A DNA stretch of 64,000 bases from Butyrivibrio sp. AE2015. GTDB lineage: Bacteria; Bacillota; Clostridia; Lachnospirales; Lachnospiraceae. The stretch covers positions 1 through 64,000 of the forward strand of contig NZ_ATVR01000004.1 in NCBI RefSeq assembly GCF_000420825.1, written 5' to 3'. Numbering within the stretch: position 1 is the stretch's first letter; each line of letters opens with the position of its first letter. The notes beneath the pieces are model-generated. The model ran no database searches, was not told where the DNA came from, and was given only the letters and a program-made list of their open reading frames with translations. Positions 56,285 to 64,000 of this stretch are shown here, piece by piece. The position numbers were made by a program, and so were the translations under genes.

Positions 56285-56305
56285 ATATCACATTTGTGAT
56301 ATACT
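56285..56305. promoter_or_regulatory. Palindrome overlapping the ecfA1 promoter
   Basis: ATATCACA-TT-TGTGATAT (56285-56302) is a perfect inverted repeat. TG-A-TATACT, an extended -10 for ecfA1, occupies 56297-56305 and overlaps its right half. It lies in the 76-bp gap between the divergent peptidase gene and ecfA1, so a repressor bound here could affect both. Confidence 0.5.
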
Positions 56306-56329
56306 GTTGCAGTATGGTAGGTAAAAAAC

Positions 56330-57187
56330 ATGATACGTACTGATAATCTTGTATTTGAATATATTAGAAGAGATGAAGAAGGCAATGTAGAGGGCATTAC
56401 AAGGGCGATTGATAACGTTAACCTTGATATAAAGCCCGGACAGTTCATTGCCATTCTCGGACATAACGGCTCAGGTAAGTCTACTTTGGCCAAGCATTTT
56501 AATGCGCTTTTATATCCTACTGAAGGACAGGTATTCGTGGATGGCATGAATACTGAGGATGAGTCACATCTTTGGGACATCAGGCAGGAAGCTGGAATGG
56601 TATTCCAAAATCCTGATAACCAGATAATCGGGCAGGTCGTGGAAGAGGATGTTGGATTCGGACCTGAAAATATGGGCGTTCCGACTGATGAGATATGGGA
56701 AAGAGTGGAAGAGAGTCTTCGCACTGTGGGGATGCTCAAGTTTAGAAAATCATCGCCCAATCATCTCTCTGGCGGTCAGAAGCAGCGAGTGTCCATAGCA
56801 GGTGTAATAGCGATGCATCCGAAGTGTATTATTTTCGACGAGCCCACAGCCATGCTTGATCCTAATGGCCGTAAGGATGTTATCAGGGCTGCAAGAGCGC
56901 TTAATAGTGTTGAAGGAATAACCATAATACTTATTACACACTATATGGAAGAAGTAATATATGCCGACAAGGTCTTTGTTATGGATGGCGGCCATATAGA
57001 AATGCAGGGAACACCAAGAGAGATCTTTTCACAGGTTGATAAGTTAAAAGAACTTCGATTGGGGGTTCCGCAGGTTACTCTTTTGGCACATGAACTTAAA
57101 AAGAGCGGTTTGCCACTTCCTGATGGAATACTTTCAAGAGAAGAACTTGTTGATGAATTGAAAAAACTGAAACTTCAGCAGGGATAA
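56330..57187 (+). CDS. ecfA1: ECF transporter ATPase, EcfA1
   Basis: 285 residues. Walker A GHNGSGKST, Q-loop VFQNPDNQIIGQ, signature SGGQKQRVSIAG, Walker B CIIFDEP. It is one of the two ATPases of the group II energy-coupling-factor module that powers many vitamin S-components. It is followed by ecfA2 and ecfT, as in most Firmicutes. No S-component is encoded nearby. Confidence 0.97.
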   Translation: MIRTDNLVFEYIRRDEEGNVEGITRAIDNVNLDIKPGQFIAILGHNGSGKSTLAKHFNALLYPTEGQVFVDGMNTEDESHLWDIRQEAGMVFQNPDNQIIGQVVEEDVGFGPENMGVPTDEIWERVEESLRTVGMLKFRKSSPNHLSGGQKQRVSIAGVIAMHPKCIIFDEPTAMLDPNGRKDVIRAARALNSVEGITIILITHYMEEVIYADKVFVMDGGHIEMQGTPREIFSQVDKLKELRLGVPQVTLLAHELKKSGLPLPDGILSREELVDELKKLKLQQG

Positions 57188-57225
57188 CTTTTTCATCAAT
57201 AAGAGAATGAGAGAAACATATAACT

Positions 57226-58077
57226 ATGTCGATAATACTTGATCATGTTAATTACATATATGATGAAGACACTGCCATGGCTCATGCAGCGCTGATAGAC
57301 GTCAATCTTGAAATCCCTAAGGGGCAGTTTATCGGCCTTATTGGTCATACAGGGTCAGGAAAGTCTACACTTATCCAGCACATGAATGGACTTGTTAAGC
57401 CAACAAGCGGCAATGTTTATTTTGATGGAAAAGACATTTTTGATGCTGATTTTGATAAAAAAGCTTTAAGAGCCAAGGTTGGTCTTGTGTTTCAATATCC
57501 TGAACATCAGCTTTTTGAGATGGATTGCTTTAAGGATGTGTGTTTTGGGCCTAAGAACCTGGGACTTCCGCAAAAAGAGGTAGAGCTTAGAGCTTACGAG
57601 GCTTTAAAACAGGTTGGCTTTGATGATGAGTATTTTTATCAGTCACCATTTGACCTCTCTGGTGGACAAAAGAGGCGTGTGGCAATTGCAGGAGTACTTG
57701 CAATGAAGCCTGAAGTGCTTATCCTGGATGAGCCGACAGCGGGACTTGATCCAAAAGGCCGTGAAGATATACTTGGACTTATTTCAAAGCTGCATAAAGA
57801 GATGGGAATTACAGTTATTCTTGTAAGCCACAGTATGGATGATGTGGCGGATTATGTTCAGCGAATAATCGTAATGAACAAGGGAAAAGTAACCTTTGAC
57901 GGTGAACCCAAGGCAGTATTTAAGCACTACAAAGAACTTGAAGAAATAGGCCTGTCAGCCCCTACTGTTACTTATGTGATGCAGGAATTAAAAGCGGCAG
58001 GATTTGATGTTGATACAGAGGCTACCACCATTGAGGAAGCCAAAAATGAGATACTTAAGGTGTTTGGAAAATGTTAA
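57226..58077 (+). CDS. ecfA2: ECF transporter ATPase, EcfA2
   Basis: 283 residues. Walker A GHTGSGKST, Q-loop VFQYPEHQLFE (the YPEHQLF form marks EcfA2), signature SGGQKRRVAIAG, Walker B VLILDEP. It overlaps ecfT by seven bases. Confidence 0.97.
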   Translation: MSIILDHVNYIYDEDTAMAHAALIDVNLEIPKGQFIGLIGHTGSGKSTLIQHMNGLVKPTSGNVYFDGKDIFDADFDKKALRAKVGLVFQYPEHQLFEMDCFKDVCFGPKNLGLPQKEVELRAYEALKQVGFDDEYFYQSPFDLSGGQKRRVAIAGVLAMKPEVLILDEPTAGLDPKGREDILGLISKLHKEMGITVILVSHSMDDVADYVQRIIVMNKGKVTFDGEPKAVFKHYKELEEIGLSAPTVTYVMQELKAAGFDVDTEATTIEEAKNEILKVFGKC

Positions 58078-58877
58078 GAGACATTACGCTTGGACAATAT
58101 TATAGAACAGACTCGGTGATACACAGACTTGATCCAAGGGTTAAGCTGGTGGCGACATTTGCGTTTATCATATCTCTTTTTCTGGTGAAAAATGTGTGGG
58201 GATATGTTATCGCTGCAATATTTTTAGGAGCATGCATTGCGCTTTCAAATGTCCCTGTAAAGTTCATGTTCAGAGGAATGAAGACTATCTTTTTCCTTTT
58301 GATCATAACTATGGTGTTTAACCTGATTTTGACACCAGGAACGCCGATTGTGAGCATTTGGAAAATAAAGATCACCTACGAGGGACTAAGGCTTGCAATT
58401 TTGATGGCTATAAGGCTTGTTTTTCTTATAACTGGCTCATCAATAATGACACTTACAACTACGCCAAATAATCTTACAGATGGCTTGGAAAGCGTGTTAA
58501 AACCTCTTAAGGTTCTTCATGTTCCGGTACACGAGATAGCAATGATGATGTCTATTGCCCTCAGATTTATACCGATTCTTTTGGAAGAGACAGATAAGAT
58601 CATGAAGGCACAGATGGCAAGAGGTGCTGACTTTGAGAGCGGCTCGCTTATAAACAGAGCTAAGAGTCTGGTGCCCTTACTTGTTCCTCTTTTTATATCT
58701 GCATTCAGAAGAGCTCTTGACCTTGCTATGGCTATGGAGGCAAGGTGCTACCGTGGCGGCGAGGGAAGAACCAAGATGAAGCCGCTTATCTATCAGAACA
58801 GAGACAGAATTGCTTATGCGATTTTGGTTATATATCTTGTGGCTATAATTGTGTTTGGCAGACTACTGTTTAGGTAA
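58071..58877 (+). CDS. ecfT: ECF transporter transmembrane protein, EcfT
   Basis: 268 residues, five or six helices. The two Ala-Arg-Gly coupling motifs are visible as AQMARGADF and AMEARCYRGG (the latter with Cys in place of Gly). VHRLDPRVKLVATF-like start (VIHRLDPRVKLV) is conserved. It joins the ATPases to exchangeable S-components. Confidence 0.96.
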   Translation: MLRDITLGQYYRTDSVIHRLDPRVKLVATFAFIISLFLVKNVWGYVIAAIFLGACIALSNVPVKFMFRGMKTIFFLLIITMVFNLILTPGTPIVSIWKIKITYEGLRLAILMAIRLVFLITGSSIMTLTTTPNNLTDGLESVLKPLKVLHVPVHEIAMMMSIALRFIPILLEETDKIMKAQMARGADFESGSLINRAKSLVPLLVPLFISAFRRALDLAMAMEARCYRGGEGRTKMKPLIYQNRDRIAYAILVIYLVAIIVFGRLLFR

Positions 58878-58901
58878 TAATTTGGTTTTTAGGAGAGATA
58901 G

Positions 58902-59684
58902 TTGAAAAAACGCAGGATAATGCTGGTTGTTTCCTATGATGGAACAACTTATAACGGATGGGCGCTTCAAAAAAGTACCCATAATACAATTGAAGAAATG
59001 CTTAACAGGGCAATTCATGGACTGACCGGTGAGGAAGTGGAAGTTATCGGTGCAAGCCGCACGGATGCAGGAGTTCATGCCTATGGAAATATCGCGGTTT
59101 TTGATACTTCATCGTCAATTCCCGGGGACAGGTTCTCGTATGCGCTTAATCATATTCTTCCGCAGGATATATGCGTTACTGAGTCAAGAGAGGTACATCC
59201 GGATTTTCATCCAAGGCACTGTGATACCCTTAAAACATATGAGTACAGGGTGATGAATTCTAAGATGCCTGTTCCGACAAGGCGCTTTTATACTTATCAT
59301 TTTAGTATGCCTCTAGATATTGATGTTATGAACGAGGCAGCTCATTACCTCGAAGGAGAGCATGATTTTACCAGCTTTTGTAATGTTGAATCGCAGGCAG
59401 TCAGTCATGTTCGTACCATAAAAAAAGTTGAGGTATTTCGTCATGGTGATGAGGTGGTTATAAGGGTTATCGGAAATGGTTTTCTTTATAACATGGTAAG
59501 GATAATTGCAGGTACTCTTTTACAGATTGGACGAGGAAAAGGGAAACCATCAGATATTAAGGAAATGATCGATAAAAAGGATAGAAAAGCAGCAGGGCCT
59601 ACTGCTCCGGCATGTGGCCTTTTCCTGATAAAATATGAGTTTTTGGACGGGATTCCCGGACCGGAAACAACTGAAGATGACTGA
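58902..59684 (+). CDS. truA: tRNA pseudouridine38-40 synthase
   Basis: 260 residues with a TTG start, supported by AGGAG ten bases before it. The catalytic Asp is in SRTDAGVHAYGN; SYDGTTYNGWALQ and RMVRIIAG-type NMVRIIAGTLL are conserved. It modifies the anticodon arm. It lies between ecfT and rplM, the usual position. Confidence 0.97.
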   Translation: MKKRRIMLVVSYDGTTYNGWALQKSTHNTIEEMLNRAIHGLTGEEVEVIGASRTDAGVHAYGNIAVFDTSSSIPGDRFSYALNHILPQDICVTESREVHPDFHPRHCDTLKTYEYRVMNSKMPVPTRRFYTYHFSMPLDIDVMNEAAHYLEGEHDFTSFCNVESQAVSHVRTIKKVEVFRHGDEVVIRVIGNGFLYNMVRIIAGTLLQIGRGKGKPSDIKEMIDKKDRKAAGPTAPACGLFLIKYEFLDGIPGPETTEDD

Positions 59685-59727
59685 ATAAAAAATATAGATG
59701 TTTTATTCGAAAAAGAGGCAAAACATC

Positions 59728-59757
59728 TTGACAAATCTTTTGTTTGCGTCCTATAAT
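59728..59757 (+). promoter_or_regulatory. Promoter of rplM-rpsI
   Basis: TTGACA (59728-59733), 18-bp spacer, TATAAT (59752-59757): both hexamers are consensus. It is the strongest promoter seen in the window. Confidence 0.85.
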
Positions 59758-59763
59758 ATCTTA

Positions 59764-59924
59764 CTGTGTGACAAAGTTTATTCTATAACTATGCCCACAA
59801 AATTGTAAGTGACATATTGATGTCCCGGTAAGCTTCAATATGTTCATATATATACTGCAGGATCAGGTGAAGGGTTTTGCAGAGGTTACAAATTAAGTAT
59901 TAGTTTTAATTTGGAGGAAACATA
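59764..59924 (+). promoter_or_regulatory. Leader of the rplM-rpsI mRNA
   Basis: About 160 non-coding bases between the promoter and rplM. A CTGCA/TGCAG stem (near 59857 and 59877) is visible. Firmicutes rplM genes are known to have a conserved L13 leader at this position; equivalence is suggested by position only. Confidence 0.45.
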
Positions 59925-60353
59925 ATGAAAACTTATATGCCTAGTGCAACTACAGTAGAGAAAAAGTGGTATGTAGTTGATGCTACAGATATGACACTTG
60001 GACGTCTTGCTTCTAACGTTGCAAACGTACTTAGAGGAAAGAACAAGCCTATTTACACACCTAACATCGACACAGGTGATTATGTAATCGTAATCAATGC
60101 AGAGAAGATCAAAGTTTCTGGTAAGAAGCTTGATCAGAAGATGTATTGGCACCACACAGATTATGTTGGACATCACAAGGAGTTCTCACTTCGTCAGATG
60201 CTCAACGATAAGCCAGAGAGAGTTATCGAGCATGCTGTAAAGGGAATGCTTCCTAAGGGATCTCTTGGTAGAGAAATGTACACAAAGCTTCACGTATATG
60301 CTGGTTCAGAGCATCCACACGCAGCTCAGAAGCCTGAAGTATTAACATTTTAA
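59925..60353 (+). CDS. rplM: Ribosomal protein L13
   Basis: 142 residues. [17 protein letters not shown], the [16 protein letters not shown] strand pair and [12 protein letters not shown] are diagnostic. It is an early 50S assembly protein. TGGAGG is upstream; rpsI follows. Confidence 0.99.
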   Translation: MKTYMPSATTVEKKWYVVDATDMTLGRLASNVANVLRGKNKPIYTPNIDTGDYVIVINAEKIKVSGKKLDQKMYWHHTDYVGHHKEFSLRQMLNDKPERVIEHAVKGMLPKGSLGREMYTKLHVYAGSEHPHAAQKPEVLTF

Positions 60354-60379
60354 TCTGGTAAGTGAAGGAGAATAATAAA

Positions 60380-60778
60380 ATGGCAAAGTCAGCTAATTAC
60401 TATGGAACAGGTAGAAGAAAGAAATCAATCGCTAGAGTATACCTTGTTTCTGGAAATGGAAATATAACAATCAATAAGAGACCTATCGATGAGTATTTCG
60501 GACTTGAGACACTCAAGGTTATCGTTAGACAGCCTCTTGTAGCTACAGAGACAGCAGATAAGTTTGATGTAGTTGTTACTGTAAGAGGTGGCGGCACAAC
60601 AGGTCAGGCTGGTGCTATCAGACACGGTATTTCAAGAGCTCTTCTTCAGGCTGATTCAGATGAGTACAGACCTGTACTTAAGAAGGCTGGATACCTTACA
60701 AGAGATCCTCGTATGAAGGAAAGAAAGAAGTACGGCTTAAAGAAAGCTCGTCGTGCTCCACAGTTCTCAAAGAGATAA
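60380..60778 (+). CDS. rpsI: Ribosomal protein S9
   Basis: 132 residues from the ATG at 60380 ([20 protein letters not shown]), with GAAGGAG upstream. It ends with the tail [12 protein letters not shown], which reaches the P-site tRNA. Confidence 0.99.
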   Translation: MAKSANYYGTGRRKKSIARVYLVSGNGNITINKRPIDEYFGLETLKVIVRQPLVATETADKFDVVVTVRGGGTTGQAGAIRHGISRALLQADSDEYRPVLKKAGYLTRDPRMKERKKYGLKKARRAPQFSKR

Positions 60779-60802
60779 TCATCTGCAGTTGCAGATTTCA
60801 GA

Positions 60803-60832
60803 AGACTCGGTACATTGTACCGGGTCTTTTTT
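60803..60832 (+). terminator. Terminator of rplM-rpsI
   Basis: AGACTCGGTAC / GTACCGGGTCT stem (60803-60813, 60817-60827, one G-T pair), ATT loop, run of T. A small ATCTGCA/TGCAGAT hairpin precedes it. Confidence 0.92.
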
Positions 60833-60834
60833 GC

Positions 60835-60881
60835 GCCCGAAAGTGGACTAGGGGGACGGGGTTAGTGGTCCACTTTTGGGC
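60835..60881. repeat. Palindromic element with G-rich loop
   Basis: GCCCGAAAGTGGAC (60835-60848) and GTCCACTTTTGGGC (60868-60881) are inverted with one mismatch. The loop is TAGGGGGACGGGGTTAGTG. No U-run follows, so it is not a terminator. It resembles an intergenic REP-type element. 60882-60987 shows only an AT-rich promoter-like stretch. Confidence 0.6.
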
Positions 60882-60987
60882 TTAAAGATTAAGGATAAGG
60901 CTTGCCTATTTTGATATGACTTTATTAAAATGTAAGAAAGCAATATGGAATAATAATGCCGGATTAACCGATGAGAGAAGATAGATT

Positions 60988-62052
60988 ATGGACAAATCAT
61001 GGTCAGAAAACAATAAAGAAATACAGAAATTGCTGACGAAGGAAGCAACCTTTAAAGATGCTATTCAGAAGCTTTTGGCTTTCCGCGAGGAAATGTTTGA
61101 GCAGATTACTCAGATTGTGAGTGGATACCCGGATGAGGCCTTTGCCAAAATGCCTTTTGCGGGTGCAGATGGATATCACAGTAAAACCCTTGCCTATTCT
61201 ATCTGGCATATTTTCAGGATTGAAGATATAGTTGCCCATGAGATGATAGCAGGGGATAGTCAAATCCTTTTTACACATGACTTTCATAATCGCATTGGCG
61301 CACCTATTATTACTACGGGTAATGAACTTCAGGGAAACGAGATTGCAGAGTTTTCAGAAAAACTGAATATTAAAGAACTATATCTGTATGTAAAAGCTGT
61401 AAAGGAGTCTACGGATCAGATTCTTGGAGATCTGACATACAAGGATTTAAAGCAAAAATTCGGCGACGATGTAAAGGAAAAACTTATCCGGAGTAAATGT
61501 GTCAGTGAGAATGAGAATGCCTTTTGGCTGATTGATTACTGGTGCGGTAAGGATATAAAAGGACTGATTCAGATGCCATTTAGCCGTCACTGGATCATGC
61601 ATATCGAAGCCATGCGCCGCATCAAGAATAAACTCTGCAAGATAGCACGAAAGGGTGTTGATCCTGTTGCTTATTGTGGCTTTTCCTGTAATCACTGTTT
61701 CCTTTCAGAGTGGTGCGGATCCTGCAGAACGGAGTACAATGTCTGCTCTTTTGCCACCTGTGCTGAGGACAGAATATGTCCGAATGTGAAATGTTGTAAG
61801 GAAAAAGATTTTGACGGATGTTATGAGTGTGATGAGCTCGAAAATTGCAATAAAGGATTCTATATTCCATCAAATGACGGAGCAAATGCAGCAAAGGCTC
61901 AGGCAATATATATAAGGAAATACGGAAAGAAAGAGTTCTTAAAGGTTCATGACAGACTACATGAGAAGTATGACTTCCAAAAGACACAGGAAGTTTTGGG
62001 ACAGGATTATAAGGAAGGACTGAGAATTCTGGAGGAAAGCTATATGGAATAA
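60988..62052 (+). CDS. DinB-like domain fused to a Cys-rich DUF3795-like domain
   Basis: 354 residues. The N-terminal 205 residues are helical with His in SIWHIFRIEDIVAHEM and in SRHWIMHIEAMRR, the spacing of DinB/YfiT-type metal-dependent four-helix proteins. Residues about 222-290 contain 15 or more cysteines starting YCGFSCNHCFLSEWCGSC, as in DUF3795 zinc-binding proteins. The fusion suggests a metal-binding or thiol-dependent enzyme. Function unknown. It is monocistronic. Confidence 0.7.
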   Translation: MDKSWSENNKEIQKLLTKEATFKDAIQKLLAFREEMFEQITQIVSGYPDEAFAKMPFAGADGYHSKTLAYSIWHIFRIEDIVAHEMIAGDSQILFTHDFHNRIGAPIITTGNELQGNEIAEFSEKLNIKELYLYVKAVKESTDQILGDLTYKDLKQKFGDDVKEKLIRSKCVSENENAFWLIDYWCGKDIKGLIQMPFSRHWIMHIEAMRRIKNKLCKIARKGVDPVAYCGFSCNHCFLSEWCGSCRTEYNVCSFATCAEDRICPNVKCCKEKDFDGCYECDELENCNKGFYIPSNDGANAAKAQAIYIRKYGKKEFLKVHDRLHEKYDFQKTQEVLGQDYKEGLRILEESYME

Positions 62053-62111
62053 GGAATGTGGAAAAGGAGTTAAGATAATTAACGTTCAGGATAAATGACT
62101 GAGGAGATAAA

Positions 62112-62198
62112 ATGACAAAAATATACTTTGTTTGGCATGCAGCAAGGAAACTGCAAAAAAACTGTTACAAAGAAAAATTAAAGTATTTATTACGATGA
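62112..62198 (+). pseudogene. Stub of a histidine phosphatase gene
   Basis: Starts MTKIYFVWHAA, matching the N-terminus of phosphoglycerate-mutase-type phosphatases (MTKIYFVRHA), with the catalytic RH changed to WH. GAGGAG lies six bases upstream. After about 11 codons the similarity is lost, and the frame stops at 62196-62198. It looks like the remains of a deleted gene whose translation signals survive. Confidence 0.45.
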
Positions 62199-62227
62199 CA
62201 AAATGATGTTGACAGAGGAGACTGGAC

Positions 62228-62674
62228 ATGAATATAAGGCAAGCTAAGCCATCGGATGCTTCTAGAATTGCAGAAATGATTGTTACAAATTATAGAAAGA
62301 ATTTCTTTCCGATATTTAAAAATGAGCAATTTTATTTTGGGGAGTTAAATGTTGTTGATGTAGCTAAAGAGTACATTGATAACAAGAAAATACTGCAGGA
62401 TACGTATGTATATGATGATGGTGCTGTTAAAGGAGTTATTCGATTAAATCATGATGAAATAGTAAAGCTTTATGTTGAACCCCAGTTTCAAGGGGAGAAG
62501 ATTGGCAGTAAATTACTAAACTTTGCAATCTTAGACAAAGGAGCAAAATGGCTGTGGGTTTTAGAACAAAATGAGCGAGGCATTAAGTTTTATAAGAAAA
62601 ATGGATTTGATTTTACTGGCGATACAATGATAGAGGACGAATGGATCCCATTAAAGAAAATGTCGATTGAATGA
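62228..62674 (+). CDS. GNAT-family N-acetyltransferase (first of two)
   Basis: 148 residues. The acetyl-CoA region is IVKLYVEPQFQGEKIGSKLL (motif A, with QGEKIG for the pyrophosphate loop), then LWVLEQNERGIKFYKKNGF (motif B; core GIKFYKKNGF). The acceptor substrate is unknown. A close paralogue lies 85 bases downstream. Confidence 0.9.
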   Translation: MNIRQAKPSDASRIAEMIVTNYRKNFFPIFKNEQFYFGELNVVDVAKEYIDNKKILQDTYVYDDGAVKGVIRLNHDEIVKLYVEPQFQGEKIGSKLLNFAILDKGAKWLWVLEQNERGIKFYKKNGFDFTGDTMIEDEWIPLKKMSIE

Positions 62675-62759
62675 AAACTATGTATTTGTAGGGTAATGCG
62701 ATATGAAGATTTATAATGGCATTAGGAAAATGATTGAGATTTAAGGCGGATATAGAAAC

Positions 62760-63203
62760 GTGATAAGAAAAGCAGAACCGAAAGATATATCTAGAATTGC
62801 TGAAATCCTGGTGTTTACAAAAAGAATGAAGTACAGAGCAATATTTCACAATGATGATTACTCTTTTAACGAATTGCAGGTAGTAAAGGTCGCCAATGAA
62901 TTCAAGGATCCTGAACTTCTCAATAAAGTTTGGGTATATGATGATGGTATAGTTAAGGGAATGATGCATCTGGAGGGAAAAGAAATTTCGGAATTATATG
63001 TAGATTACTTCTTTTGGAACCAAGGCATAGGAGCCCAATTGATAGAGTTCGCAAAAGAAAAATATGATTGCAGATTTCTATGGACTCTGGAGAAGAACAA
63101 AGAAGCTATTCAATTTTATAATACACATGGTTTTAAGCTCAACGGAAAAAGACAATTAGAAGAAGGCACACCTGAATATATCGTGATGCTAGAGCGAGAC
63201 TGA
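62760..63203 (+). CDS. GNAT-family N-acetyltransferase (second of two)
   Basis: 147 residues with a GTG start preceded by AAGGCGG. Motif A is SELYVDYFFWNQGIGAQLI, motif B LWTLEKNKEAIQFYNTHGF. It aligns with the preceding gene throughout (shared IRxAxPxD, SRIAE, VYDDG, VKG and FY..GF), so the pair arose by duplication and diverged. The 85-bp gap between them holds nothing recognisable. Confidence 0.88.
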   Translation: MIRKAEPKDISRIAEILVFTKRMKYRAIFHNDDYSFNELQVVKVANEFKDPELLNKVWVYDDGIVKGMMHLEGKEISELYVDYFFWNQGIGAQLIEFAKEKYDCRFLWTLEKNKEAIQFYNTHGFKLNGKRQLEEGTPEYIVMLERD

Positions 63204-63264
63204 AACTAGGATCTTTTGATTCGATACATTGAATGAGAGATTATATATAAGGAGAAAATTTAGT

Positions 63265-64000
63265 ATGAAAATGGGTAGCAGTAACGATAAAGAGGCAGTA
63301 AAGGCACAGTATGCATCATCCAAAAGCCTTGATACCAGAATCAACTTCCATAATATGTATTCAACAAACAAGATGGGGTTTGGCCCCTGGCTTATATCTA
63401 ATTATGAGATTAAAGAGGGCATGAAAGTACTTGAGATTGGATGCGGAACAGGCGATATGTGGAAAGGGCACGGCGATCTCATCGTAAAGTGTGATAAGCT
63501 TGTTCTATCTGATTTTTCTGAAGCTATGCTTGACGCTGCAAGGAAGAACGTTGGAGAGTTTTCAAACATAGAATACAAGCAAATCGATGTTCAGAATATA
63601 CCTTTTGAAGACAGCTCTTTTGACATAGTAATTGCAAACATGATGCTCTATCATGTGCCGGATATAGATAAAGCAATCAGTGAGGTCAGAAGAGTACTTA
63701 AGGATGATGGTGTTTTTTACAGCGCTACATACGGTGAGCACAATTTCAATGATGTTATTGCTGAATGGTTTGGACTTGTTGGCAAGAACTATGATCCTAA
63801 CCATCTATTTACCCTTCAGCACGGAGGAGATGTTCTGGGAAAAGAGTTTGCGGATATAGAGGTGCGCCGATACGAGGATTCTCTTCATGTTACAAATATA
63901 GATGATCTTGCAGATTACCTTCAGAGTCTGAAGGCTCTTCATGGCATTGGAACTATGGAAAGAGAAGAGATTCTTAATATGCTGCTACCTCATGTAGAAG
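63265..64000 (+). CDS. Class I SAM-dependent methyltransferase (partial, runs off the window)
   Basis: Open from the ATG at 63265 (AAGGAG upstream) to the window edge, at least 245 residues. Motif I is VLEIGCGTGDMWKG, motif II-like VLSDFSEAMLDAAR, then QNIPFEDSSFDIVIANMMLYHV and a post-motif AISEVRRVLKDDGVFYSATYG. This is the UbiE/Methyltransf_11 type acting on a small molecule. The missing 3' end prevents a closer assignment. Confidence 0.9.
   Translation, partial: MKMGSSNDKEAVKAQYASSKSLDTRINFHNMYSTNKMGFGPWLISNYEIKEGMKVLEIGCGTGDMWKGHGDLIVKCDKLVLSDFSEAMLDAARKNVGEFSNIEYKQIDVQNIPFEDSSFDIVIANMMLYHVPDIDKAISEVRRVLKDDGVFYSATYGEHNFNDVIAEWFGLVGKNYDPNHLFTLQHGGDVLGKEFADIEVRRYEDSLHVTNIDDLADYLQSLKALHGIGTMEREEILNMLLPHVE

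Noticed and set aside
56254-56760. N-terminal 169-residue extension of the M15 peptidase
   Set aside because: It is antisense to ecfA1, has no family similarity, and would hide the signal-anchor helix that begins at the ATG at 56253.
60803-60881. Second terminator at the G-rich palindrome
   Set aside because: No U-run follows the stem, and a complete terminator already lies directly upstream.

Overview
The window is a low-GC Firmicutes chromosome segment. It most resembles Lachnospiraceae (Butyrivibrio, Roseburia and relatives). The evidence is zinc-type S14, Gram-positive lipoprotein signals, long structured spacers inside the ribosomal operons, the rplQ-ecfA1-ecfA2-ecfT-truA-rplM-rpsI order, and a cluster resembling the Lachnospiraceae DUF5717/DUF5716 families. 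The assignment is inference from gene content; no rRNA or tRNA gene was seen.

Layout: 1-900 is the end of an IS3-family element followed by palindromic repeats with no credible gene. 1026-4954 (minus) is a ferric-siderophore ABC importer behind a promoter whose start region carries two TTAGC-N4-GCTAA palindromes. 5408-10262 is a MacAB-like export module (ATPase, fusion protein, two FtsX-type permeases). 10348-17311 is a four-gene cluster of unknown function: a 1196-residue helical scaffold, an actin/Hsp70-fold protein, a TPR-like protein and a coiled-coil protein with two membrane helices. 17409-21192 holds purF, purB and metF. 21215-26469 is a MoxR-DUF58-VWA-VWA-TPR operon. It is followed by a secreted four-repeat protein and, on the minus strand, a SAM methyltransferase.

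28784-41842 is the S10 and spc operons, from rpsJ to secY, adk, map and infA, ending in a strong terminator. The alpha operon (rpmJ, rpsM, rpsK, rpsD, rpoA, rplQ) starts only at 51690. About 9.8 kb of accessory DNA lies between them: a TRAP transporter behind an unusual leader, a YcxB-like protein, a YesM/YesN-type two-component system with a membrane-anchored TRAP-type binding protein, an aldo/keto reductase and a uracil permease.

After rplQ there is a minus-strand M15 peptidase, then the shared ECF energising module, truA, rplM and rpsI. The right end (60835-64000) is accessory: a palindrome, a DinB-like/DUF3795-like fusion, the stub of a histidine phosphatase gene, two tandem GNAT acetyltransferases and a methyltransferase cut by the window edge.

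The two best candidates for undescribed biology are the four-gene actin/Hsp70-fold cluster (10348-17311) and the TRAP leader (41841-42104). That leader combines a 25-codon hydrophobic ORF, two Shine-Dalgarno-masking complementarities and a terminator hairpin.
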